A stretch of DNA of 64,000 nucleotides from Arbacia lixula (taxonomy: Eukaryota > Echinodermata > Echinoidea > Arbacioida > Arbaciidae), in contig OZ022576.1 of the NCBI GenBank assembly GCA_963669155.1, positions 35,992,297-36,056,296 on the forward strand, in the 5' to 3' direction. Positions 24,689 to 36,900 of this stretch are shown here, one piece after another (positions within the stretch are counted from its first letter, which is position 1; each line of letters begins with the position of its first letter). The position numbers were made by a program, and so were the translations under genes. The notes below the pieces were generated by a model that saw only the letters and a list, made by a program, of their open reading frames with translations, was not told the origin of the DNA and did not search any database.

Positions 24689-27123
24689 TCATTTTACCAG
24701 CTCTTCGGCGGCGGGTCCCGTTGTGAGATTGTACAGCTGCAGCACCGTGGACTGGTGACTGAACTTTCCCTTGTGCTCCTTCAGACAAAGCAAAGTCAAA
24801 ATCATATGTGCATGTCATTTAACGGAGTCAATTTTTGTGAAGTGACAATATGTATATAGATCTTCATTTTTACGGTCTAGCATTTAACAGAACATAAATA
24901 TTACTTAAGTATTGCTATTTAATACATGAACTATAGGCAGCAGGAATGCGTTTAAAACAATTATAAATGCAGCGTTTTATTGTTCGTAGGTCAGGCACTG
25001 ACAATTTGCTTTCCTATGTCTTTCGCCTAATCTGAATAACGATGTCATCTAAATACAGAGCAGTATTACAACCAGACGACATTATCATAATCACCTTCGA
25101 GATCCTGGCGCATTCTCGCTCCAGCTTATCGGGGAAGCTCCGCGGACGACGAGTCATGTCCTGACAGTAGGTCTCTACCATGCGCACATGGAGCGGGAAA
25201 TCCTGCAAGTATGGAAGATGCTCCGGATCCTCGGTCTGGAGAATGAGAACCGATAACACCTATGATTATTGGAGATGGATTCCAGCAGATGTGGCTTATG
25301 GCGAGCTAAGACAATTCTCCACACCGCATACAGGAGAAATCATCCTATAATGCGCCGCGCAGCGACATCCGGATTTTATAAGCAGTGACGTCCGCTTACG
25401 GTCTCCATAATGCACTACACCGGAAGCGGACATAACTGGTAAGAAAATGTGAATGTGGCTGCACGGTGCATTATGGGATATATGTAACAAATATGCGATA
25501 TGGACAATTATATAACTGCTCTCATCAAGAATGCATTCAAATCCTATGAAACATAATGTCAGTTTTTAGTTTCCGATATTCAAGTATTTAAAGTACACTG
25601 TGGAGGTTTCGTCTGTGCTCTGTCAATGCAGTAGCTATTATATGATGTGGCCGAAATTTCTTACCTCTCCCGGTCTGACGTTCATAGTGGCGTGGTGCAA
25701 CACATCGGAGACGACTGCGAGACATTCATCAGCGGTAAAAGAACGAGGCATGTCGAAGAGAGAGGGCCCAACAGTGAGAAACGTGGTCCAAAACTCCGCT
25801 AGGCTGTATATCGTATGTCGATATGAAAGTGTCGTGATTAATCAGTATTCGTGTGTATAAAAAATGACGGTATTTAATAAACAATATTGTGAATGGGCGA
25901 AATGTGACGATGAATAAACTTGCACGCTCGTGCCTATGACTCCATAACCGATGAAAAATAGTTCCAATTCACTGAAAGTAACACCAGCACCTTTGTTTTT
26001 GTCAAAGGGATAAACATATTTAATCCACGAGCCCTTTGCTCGTGCTCAAACGATGTTGTTCATTATGAGTTCTTTCCTTGCTGTTCAATCTCACTATGAT
26101 TTCTCCTACCAGTTTCGCTTCCAGATCTCAGCCGTCTCAGTCGCCGAGCCAGCAGCGTATTCTGTTGCAAGTTTGTCGAGTGTGTCGAATAAGTGTTTGA
26201 TCGGGTACGGTGTGCGATGGGCCATCTTGAACATGACATCCATGACGCCCTCAAGGTAGGGACCGACGAACGCCTGTTCATAGGGTGCAGGCGAGAGGGG
26301 GGGGGGGCAGATGTTAATATAGAGAGCTACATCATATACAAATACACGTTCTATAAAGAAGCCATCGTAATATCGTGAACACTGTTATGGAATTAAAAAG
26401 ATCAATCTTCTTTCTTTGATCCCATGCTCGGCACCTCCAAATTGGCTTATGTTCTAATAATGTGCTTTTGCAGTGTTTTATAATAAACACAAGATTGCGT
26501 GGCAACAGCTTCTCGGAGAGAACAATAGAAACAAAGAGTCTAATTTTGCTTGTTCAAGTTTGTAAATGCCACTAATACTTTTGTGAGCACAAAAGATATC
26601 ATCAAAGACAACAATCCTGTTGGCGTTACTACATCATACAGAAAGAGCATAGTATAAGGAAACCCTTGTAATATAAAACTATTCTGTCCTTGCCTTTGTC
26701 TGGAGCATGTGAGGAATGGTGAGATTCCTGTCTGCGTGGGCGCGCATCTGCCGGATGCTTTCTGGGGCTCTGTTGCCCTGAGCGGGGTCCTCATTCGTCA
26801 CCTAAGACAGACATTTGTGCGATCAGGATGGTACATCGAGGAATGCAAACCGATTATCGTTACTGAAAGTTGATCGATATACATTGATAATCAAATATTG
26901 ATTAATTAATTAATGTTAATTTTACAGAATTTGTCTCGGTGAATAGCATAAATGAAGCATGTTACAGACTACAACAACCTGCAGCCATGGCAACAATAAG
27001 GGCACAAAGAGAGGGATGTGCGTACCTTCAGGTGGACGACACGAAACTCCTCATTCAAGACCCCTGCTTCTGATGATCCGGCGGTCATCTCACCCGGACT
27101 AGTCTCAAGCTGCAAGGCAGTGT
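24689..27123 (-). CDS. Plexin 2 GAP domain, second segment and C terminus
   Basis: Exons 27026-27123, 26694-26801, 26110-26273, 25665-25803, 25095-25235 and 24689-24778. Motifs: RVVHLK (plexin WHLVK), [19 protein letters not shown] (plexin FVDDLFETIFSTAHR), [13 protein letters not shown] (plexin AIKYMFDFLDEQA), and [20 protein letters not shown], which aligns with NCLPLRFWVNVIKNPQFVF. The catalytic arginine of LRFW is a glutamate here. The second exon ends AAAG|gcaagg, a GC donor. The protein ends [16 protein letters not shown]. Stop codon at 24689-24691; no clear AATAAA within 500 bp downstream, the nearest on this strand being near 23830. Confidence 0.88.
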
Positions 27124-28609
27124 CTGAAATGGTATCCAAAGTAAGGAGTCATTTTAAAGTAATTTCACTTTTCAGAAAAGGTGAAGTTCGCATTGACTTC
27201 GAAGTATGAAAAAGTTGACAGTATTCTCAATATTTTGTTGATATGCAAGGCTTACTGTAGTTTATGAATATATTTTTTTTCGCAGACATTGAGTTTCAGT
27301 TTGTACTGAAATATGGTTTATGGAAAATTGTGAAAGTAATAAGCACTAATATTAATAAACATGTCTTTGTTCACTTCTCAAGAATTCTAGTTTTTTATTT
27401 CTCTACCAAAAAGTGTAAGCATTCATCATCGTCCTCGTCTATTCTGTTGTCCATAAAGGCAATGGCACAAAATCCTAAATGACATATCCACCGACTCGAT
27501 GGCAATATGCTGCCTACGGTGTACATACAGGCTTTAAAACGACCAGTCAGCGCGAAACACACAACACATCGTTAATCTTTGACTTTACGCTAGAAGCGTT
27601 TTTTTTCACTTTAGGCCTACGAAGAGGAGAGAACGCCTAAGCGTGAATGTGCCTCATTTAGAATCGGTGGACATGTTGATCTAGGTATGACCAAAAAATA
27701 GGTACAAACACTGATTTAACGATGGCGATAGGACATCAGGAATTAGGTAGCCGTCTTCATTGATAGGTTGCGTTGGGAGTACAGCAACTCGACATCCGTT
27801 CTGTATCTGAAAACAGAAGCGACACCACAATGCAACGCATCTGATAAACAATTTGTAACAAATCTTTACCTTGAGCCATAACATGTAAAAATACTTTCTA
27901 CAATGCGTATTCCACACTTATTGCCAAGTTACGACACTGTTAAGGATATCAAGCTTAAGAACATCTACACATATTCAACTATAAAGATGTGTCAATTAAA
28001 TGAATATCACTTTGGACCTGTAATATCTACATATCATTCCTTTAAAATATTTGTATACAGTACTTTGGATACTATATACAGGATATACGTACTTGTTGGT
28101 TTATAACGCTCTTGAATTGGAGTGCTTACAAGTGTGTTTTAGTGTATATTTAGGCATGTTAGGGGTCTTTCCCTTCGCAATCCGTAGGCAGAAATGTGAG
28201 AGGCGTTACAATAAAATATGCCACACGAACATATCAGGCAAAACCAATTTGCCCCATGTCGAATCCGAGGGAAGCATTTCCTGCCCGCGCTAGATTTATT
28301 TGACAGATCATTACATATTAGTTCAGTTATGCTTGTGGGTATCAAGCAGAATTGTTGATCAGATGTCTAGGTGTTGAGGGACTACATAGTGTCGTATTCT
28401 TAGTAGATAGGCTACGTTTTACTACTTTGTAACATAAACCCATACTTACCCTGTAGCTATTGAGGGTATTTAAACGTCTCGGCCCTTGATCTGTGGTGTT
28501 CTCCATCTTCTGAAGACGAATGGTGTTGACACCCTCCTGAATCCACACTGCATATTCAATACATTTATAGACACATTGTAGCATGTTTGAACATGTTTGA
28601 ACACGATTG

Positions 28610-28659
<50 letters not shown>

Positions 28660-30951
28660 TACACACTCACATTTACACACACTTATATCCACACGTATAA
28701 ACACACATAAATCACACTTCTCCACACATCATGCATTGCCAATAACAAACACACTCTGATGAGGAAAAGTCCACTATCTGCACAGTTTTCGATAATCTAC
28801 TACATCTCATCGTTGAGGGCTCACACATTACACTGATACGGTAAGACGGTTTATTGGAATTATTTGTTCACAAATAGATATCAGTGGACACCAAAACTGA
28901 AAATCGTGATCAGGAGAGATATAGTGAAATTGTATTCTAGTTAGCGGGTCATAAACTACACAACATATAATAAAACGACGGTTCGTTTGACACCATGGCG
29001 AAGCATCATGTCACGTGACTTACCCAAGTCCAGCCCATCGGGGTCACGTGGGAGGAGACTGTAGCCTTTCTTCCAGAGTGAGTCAAGTATCTTTTCCTTT
29101 GCCTGCTCAACAGTATCAACGTCTAGAACTTTGACTTCGTGATAGACCTTGTTGTCATCGTCAACGATGAACAGAGTCTACATCAGGAGGCAACAACATA
29201 GTCCAAAATACAGAAGTTGCCAAAACATACACCGAGCTACAGAAGGTGTCAACAAGATACACCGAGCTGCTGAAAGTGTCAAAATATATACCAAACTACA
29301 AAATATCTTAAAGACATACATCAAGCGACAGAAGTTGTCCAAACATATACCGAGCTACACAAGGTGTCAAAACATATACCAAACTACAGAAGATCTTAAA
29401 GACATACACTAGCTAAGCTACAGAATATGTCAAAACATCTACCAAACTACAAAATACCTTAAAGACATACACCAAGCTACAGAAGTTGTCAAAACATATA
29501 CCGAGCTACACAAGGTGTCAAAACATATACCAAACTACAGAAGATCTTAAAGACATACATCAAGCCACAGAAGGTGTCAGCGTTACAATGCGAGCATTTA
29601 CATTACACTTTTCTTGCAGTGGTAATTTTAACCCGCCTAATAATTGGATTTCTTCTGCTTAGCATCAGATGATGATTGATCAAGAATTGCAATTAGTATT
29701 TATTGGCATAGTGTATCAAAAGGCATGACATATGAGTATGACAAATAATTGAATAGCATTGCATCACAAGTGTTGCTAACTCAACATGGTTCTTTAAAGA
29801 TCGACTTTTAATTACATTTAAAGAATAACGTTCAACGTGTGTTGGGCAAAAGAAAAATAGTGTGACCACAAATGTTTTCTTTATTTTTTTCTTTAATTGT
29901 TTTTCTTTAATTCAAGTTATAATATAGCATACGATCTCTCCAAATGCAACGTCGCAAGCCAGAAGTTGGTGGTAGTTGAGAGTGTAGTAAGCTTCGCCGG
30001 TGATGGCGTCTATCGGGCCTCGCTCGCACTGGGTCTTCATTGCTTGGTACAGCATGTACAGTGGATGCATGGCGTAGCGCTGTGGGGTGATGCAAAGATG
30101 AGCAGAAATATAATCTTTCAAAACGCATCATTTCCTGGTGATTGCCATAAGATCGTAAAACACTAGTGGTCAGTATTGTTTACATGCACCAGCACTCTGG
30201 AATAAATGTAAACGAGCCGTTTATCCTCACGCTCGTAGATGTTTCTACCTTTCGCAGAAAACTAGTGATAAAGCTATTAACTATTAATTAAAATATGTCA
30301 TAAGGTAACGTATTCCATTTTCTTTTAATGGACCTATGAGTATGATCACTTTGTATGAGCTTGATGTTAAGCAGTAGTAAGTCATTGTTGCTTCATCTTC
30401 AAGGATTCGATTGAAAAAAAGCAAAGACATGTTCTCACTGGAACAATTCCATGTGTACGTCTCACAATCTCTGAATAGAGTGCAACGTTGTATTTACCTG
30501 GACAAAGCTATACATCATCATAGACGTCCAACATGCACAGAGAGAGTCCGCTATGGAGTTTGATCTGAAAGATGATTGAAACCAACGCAGTTTAAAAACT
30601 GTAAAACTACAGTTAAAACTGTAATCGTTACACATATGTATTACACTGATTACACCGCATATCATATATAATATGCAGGCACATTAATACGGGTAATTCA
30701 AGAAAGCTTGTGTTGCCTGACAACAGCCTGATCATGACATCCCGCGTTCGTTGAGATAAAGCCTACCTTACCCTCGTTTCCCTACACCCCTTTGCCATAG
30801 CACCCACCGTCGTCACAGTAAGGTACGCCCCGTTGAGACCCCCCCCCCCCTCCCCTCAATGGCCAAAGCACCCCATGCTCGCAGCTAGGCCAGCCCCTCC
30901 ATAGTGTTAATCTCCCCTCGTCACATTAAGAATCAACTCTTCTTACACCCC

Positions 30952-30994
<43 letters not shown>

Positions 30995-33900
30995 TTCCAC
31001 TACCTATTACTTCCCTAGTGGTAGCCACATTACTGAATAGTATTGATTGTTCATCTTAAATCAATGTACGTACTCAGAGAATAGGTTGTCATATTTGCCC
31101 CGACCTTCCGAAGCTGATGACACTGTAGTCCTCAACAAAGAAGTCACCACCCTACAGAAATAACATTTGGAAGTAATGTGTGAAGTCCAAAAACAAATAT
31201 ATATTTATAATAAGAGGAACGATCAAGTAACATTGCCTTGATAGTTATTATTGAGTAAGTTCAGCGCTCTAAAACGGTTATGACGATATCCTGCATGGAA
31301 AGTACAATTCACAACAAAGATAAAAATTATAAAAAAACTATTGTGATCTAAAAAAAGATAAACATCCGAGTAGTCATGGTAATGTAGCAAACAAATCATC
31401 TAAAATTCACTATTTTTTTTATGTTATCACATTTTAAGAAAGGATTATCTTTAATACCAGTTCAATATAACTGAAAATCAGACCAATAAATTACATTTCA
31501 ACTTACTCGGTAAAAAGAAGAGTGTTGCCCCCGCTCATGAATGTTACTGCAAGGAGAGATGCTATGCGCCGCCTAAGGAATGTGTTAAAGGAAGAATGTG
31601 AAATACGGGACCAACTTTTAACCAAAAAATACCTTTTCCGAATTGGCGTACTAGTGTAAGAAAAATATTCCACTGCCATACGGTACATTTTGAACTTTGA
31701 TATGAAAAAAAAGCTGACACTTCATAATCGGTGCTCATTCATCTTTCCTTTGACAGATTTAACACATGAAACAGAATCGTAGAAATGTGATTAATATATA
31801 TACAGATAACTACGGGAAGCAGATTTTGAAGAAAGTTGGCCTTTATCATGTTTATTGCAGTTCAAAATCTATAATCTTAAGATTGTCAATGCATTCTTCC
31901 CTTTCTCTCACCCTTTACATGATTTTCTTCAGGGTTACAAATCTTTATTTCACTATTCAGTCATTAGTTTCTTGACGCCAGAACTGATCTTCTTCAATAT
32001 TTTGGTAATCCTCTTCATCGGCATTTCTGCCTTCATACAAGTCACATTCTTCATTATGCGTCTTATTCAATGATTGGGGAAGAACATAAGTAAGTACAAA
32101 AAATGAATCCGTCATTTCTTTTAACATTGAGGCCATATATAGCATAAGCGATATGAAATGACCTTTGTATTTAGTTATTGCATCGATCGCCGTTTGTGAA
32201 TTCACTATCCATACAGACTCCTCAAATACAAAGAAGACGGTATTTCATTTCTCTACCTTAGGTTCTTCTGCCTCGGTATCTTGTCATCCAGTTCTTTGAT
32301 GAAATCCAACACAAATTCTTTCGTCTTCAGGAGTGCGGAAAAGGACGTGGAGGGATCATCCATGGTAACATACTAAAAACATATTTGGGAAAAAATTAAG
32401 AAGAAAGCAACACAATGCTTAAACAAATCTAAACGTCCTTAGTAATGCAGCTGCCGGGTCGTGATATATTACATGTAACTTTTGCACGAAATACTAAAAT
32501 AGTCATAATGGTTGAGTGATTTTGCCATTAAGATGTGTGAATGTGAAGTGGAACGCAAAGTACAGGTTCGTCTCATTTTAAATATACATAGAGAAATGTA
32601 AACATACCCGAGAGCTAAATTTTTTACGTTTAGATAAGATTTTTTTTACTTTGTCAAATGGACATTACATTTCTGTGAAAATCATTGAATCAATACAAAT
32701 GAATTAACAATTTAATCAATACCTCCCTTCCCTAGCACTGATTTCCACCTTTGTGTATAAATGCTTATGCAGAGGATTGGCTAAGACGCTAAAATGAACA
32801 CAACAACAAAAAAACATTCCTCCCCCCCTTAAGCAAAATTGCACAACTTTTTATTGAAGAGGTTTCGTGCAAAATAATTCGGCAGGATGGTTTCTTAACT
32901 TATTTACTAACATCTGTGTGAAAATCACATCAATCCAATTAATCATGCATGAGTGGGCAAATTTTAAAGGCAAATTGTTACTTTTAAAAAGTCACAAGGG
33001 TAATTTTGGGATTCTGTCACATAAATTTTTGAAAAATTCCATTTCTGGTGTTATTTCATTTATGTCATTTCATTGTTTATCATCCATCTCTCAATGCACT
33101 AACACCTATCCCGACACTAAACCCATTGTTCTGGTTGTTTAACAAATACTCATCCCTCTTGAGTTTGAAACTTTTAAAAAACCTTTATTTTTGTGAAAAA
33201 AATGTGGATATTTTGACAAAGATTTAACTTGACCTGTTAGGTAAACATGATAAGTCATTTTCGTGTCATGGTTGAGTGAATACACTTTAAAAATCGCAGA
33301 AAAAATGCCAAAATGTACTGTTAAAACAGCATAAACAATTACCCTTGTGACTTTTGAAAAGAAAAAGACATTTCTGCTTTTAAAATTTGCCCACTCATGC
33401 ATGACTAACTGGAGTGAGGTGATTTTCACACAGAAGTTAGTCAATGAGTTAACAAACAATCCTGCCAAATTAATTTGCCCAAAATCTCTTCGATAAAAAG
33501 TTATGCTATTTTGCTAAGGGGGGGGGGGGGGGGGACGTACTTTTTTTGTTGTGTTTATATCCTGTGCTAAGGATTTTACGGCAATAGGGCGAATGTGCGG
33601 ATTTCCCTGATATTACGAGGCTACGGTCATAACGGACAGCTGCGGGGACATCATATTCATATTTTCTGTTTTGTTATATAGATGTACATTAGTCGAATCA
33701 TAAAGTACACTGTATTAAATACGGTTTATTATGAAATGAAAGATTTTGTTACGTCTGGGTCAGATGTGTCCGGACGAACATCAAGGCCTCGGAAGAGCAT
33801 CATTGTGACGTAATTCACGTAGTCTCTGGCGGGAACACCGTACTTCTTGATCCTCTCGTGTTGTACAGACATAGTCTCCTTGGCCACACGTAGGTCCTCC

Positions 33901-36900
33901 TTGGTGTTCGCCACTTTGGGGGAAAGGGGGGTGGGGGCAGACCGGTATGCGTCAATAAACCAAGGGGACTATACTCAGAGCATAAGACAACAATGTTCCT
34001 TACTTCTTGAATTCGAACAGCTAGAGATGGATAAAGATGGCGTGTGGGTATTATTGATATATGCTGCCATCCGTTTAATAATGATACCCCCCTTGAAAAC
34101 AATTTATCAAATAAAGCTTACATTCCAGAATTGTCAAACTTTTAATCTCATGTTAATTGAAGGTGAAATTGCAAACCTATATTTAGATTATCTTGGATTT
34201 TGGAAAAAAGAAAAGAAAATTATCTTCCATTTCTGGTTTTAGCTCCTCATATATGGTAGGGGGACTGTAATATTTTGTTTCATTATATTGATCCTAAGTT
34301 TTCGAGTATCTTTTGATCGGCTTGTCCACAACCTCCGCGGTTTCTTCAGCCTAGAGACCGAGACCGCAATCTGCACACATATCGGTTCTGTAGGATGCCC
34401 GCATAGAGGTCAGGGATTGTCCGCGGTAATGCAAGCACTGCGTGCAATAGGAGCACCGCGCCGTTGGCCGCTGCAATACAATAATATGTAGACTATGGTC
34501 GCTGACGTTTCAAACAAAGGCAAGGAGAGCTTTTCGCTTTTTTTTTAAATTGTTCGTAAAGCTATGAGTGAAAGATTTGATACATGGGTACTGGTATACT
34601 GGTAATCCATGCCGAATTTCATGACTTTTGTCGAAGGGCTACACTGTCTTTGACGTGTATGACAACGCTCAGAACATTTATAACCAGTACCACCATGACC
34701 ATCACTTAAAATTATACATGTGGTGCTCATAAAAGTGTTATATAACCGTTTTATAAACAATTTATCTGCAGCCTATATATCACCTTCTCGTTTTCGTTTG
34801 TCGAATTTCAGTTGCACCATTTCAAGTTCTTGTTTGGCCGCCTGTGATGTGAGGCTATATTTCCTTTGCTTCCATAGTAGTAACAGGGCGAGGCAGATCA
34901 CAAACACTATGGCCAAACCAACGACTGGTAAGACGATAGCAAGTACGTATGTGTCGTGTTTTGCATTGGTGATAAACCCAGGTCGAAACGTTAAACTGCC
35001 GTGGAAAATCTGTAAGGTAGAGGAGGAGGGGGCACTTTGATGTTAGTAAACATCTAATGAGAGATATTAACTTGAAGTACACCGGTTATTGATAACTAAG
35101 ATATGCATATGACAAAATAATAGAAAATTACTTCAAAACAAATTTTTATGTTAATGCTACTGTAATCTTCGTAGCATCTTAGGTTTCCACAGGTCTAACA
35201 CCAACTACAGAAGGATGATGCAATTTTCTTAGCACCTTCCAACTATCATGAATATCAACTTAAACTTTGTGACTGATCTCTGTATAAGCGATATCAGATC
35301 GCAAGCTAAACATAGAGAAAAGGGGATAATGTCAAGATATTACCACAACTTCAGGAAGATTTTTCGCTGGACCTTTCCCCAGGGTTCCATTGAAATCTCC
35401 TGGACCTGGGAGCTGCTCGGGGAGCTGACACCATAGCCGAGAGGGTTCGAGAATCAATGGCAGACACTCGCTGTCAGGGCCGATCAAGATGCTGATATCA
35501 CCTCGGCTGATGTCACTAGAACCTGAGGTCAGGTCGCTACCCTAAAAGGCCACAGAACAGCAAAAAATCTTATTGAGTCAACATACTGTCCAGGGAGAGC
35601 CACCCCCCCCCCCCCCACTTAAACACCTCAATTACCAGAAATAAGTTTAATTATATGAACACCCAAGGAGATTGTCACAGGATGCTTCATACTTCACAGA
35701 TTCCATCTCTAAAAAGGGTGCCTTTATTGCCATTTTTTATACAAAATTCCCCCCCAAACTGCTGAACCAAATACTTTTTTACCATTTATTCTTTACTTTC
35801 CTGTCTCATGATTTTGAAATTAATTACATTGAGCTCAAGAATTGCGTTGTCCGGAAAGGTCTTGATGTTGTTTGGTTCACTGAAGGAGTAGTAGACAGGA
35901 TCAGGGTAGTACGACATCACTCCAAGATCAAGGATGTAGGAGTCTAAATCCAGATACAGGTCAGCCTGCTCGACATCCGCGGCTTTCTTTCTCCGAGACG
36001 CTGACCCGGAAGGGTATGCTGGGGAAGGACAGGCTAGTGACCTATCACTTTCGACGTCACAAATCTGGGGGCGCAACGAAAGAGAAAGGTCTTTCTCAAT
36101 GCAGTTCATCCCGGGATTCAAAGGCAACACCTCCTTATTTCAGAACAAATAAAGACATTCCCTTACTGCGTACTACAGAGACAGTGAAAGTGAAAGTTGA
36201 AGTACAGAAAAGACAATTGATCATGAAATAACAATAGAAAGTGAACTTAACAATAAGCACTCAGGCAAACGCGTAAACTTGACAATTCTAATCCTAATTA
36301 ATAAAAACATATTCAGCACTGTCATGGTGTACTTTACCCCGGTTCGTGTTCCTTACACATGTACAATCAGAATGATTTGTAGAGGTAGTACATAAGGTGT
36401 TCTTCATGTTGAAGACGATACCTACTCTCTCCACTTCATTTACACATACCTCGGAAGAATTTAGTCCAGTTGTTTTTGAAGACGCGACAATCCAGACGTG
36501 TTGAATCACGCTGAAGCCACTCCCGATTACTCCAATGCGAAGACCTCCCCTTGAACGAACATAATAACATTGACGGTATACGATATGAATATCAGCAAAA
36601 TATGAATACATACATGAACCCTCACAGATTCCCTGTCTCCGATCACACAGCATCGTGATTTCATTCTGTGGTAAACGAACTTGCCATGGTGGTGCTTGTT
36701 TGATCTTTCAATACTGACCTACGAATAGTATCAATAGCAAAAAGCGTCGAATACAAGGTTTATAGTGTCTTGCCCCACACAATTTTCATTTTAAGCAGAC
36801 TGATAACTTACGCCTCGATGGAGTCTGTGCGGTCAATGCTTTCAAATTGTGGATTGGGCATGTATTCAAAGGAACCTTGGGATGTCCTCAGTGCCGTGTC

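Larger units (their letters stand above)
1..24840. repeat. Segmental duplication, unit A (left part missing)
   Basis: Holds the plexin 1 5' half plus the ~12 kb between it and the end of plexin 2. It aligns in order with 37228-63575 through exons, introns and intergenic DNA; the offset shifts from about 36.2-37.2 kb at the left to 38.5-38.7 kb at the right because of insertions in either unit. Confidence 0.9.

Noticed and set aside
28342-28725. 127-codon frame with Cys-Val repeats
   Set aside because: Overlaps the (CA)n microsatellite and a plexin exon in another frame.
29178-29580. CRISPR-like regular repeats
   Set aside because: Units are contiguous with no spacers; this is a eukaryotic minisatellite.
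33847-34242. 131-codon plus-strand frame
   Set aside because: Shadow of the plexin exon 33753-33913 plus intron.
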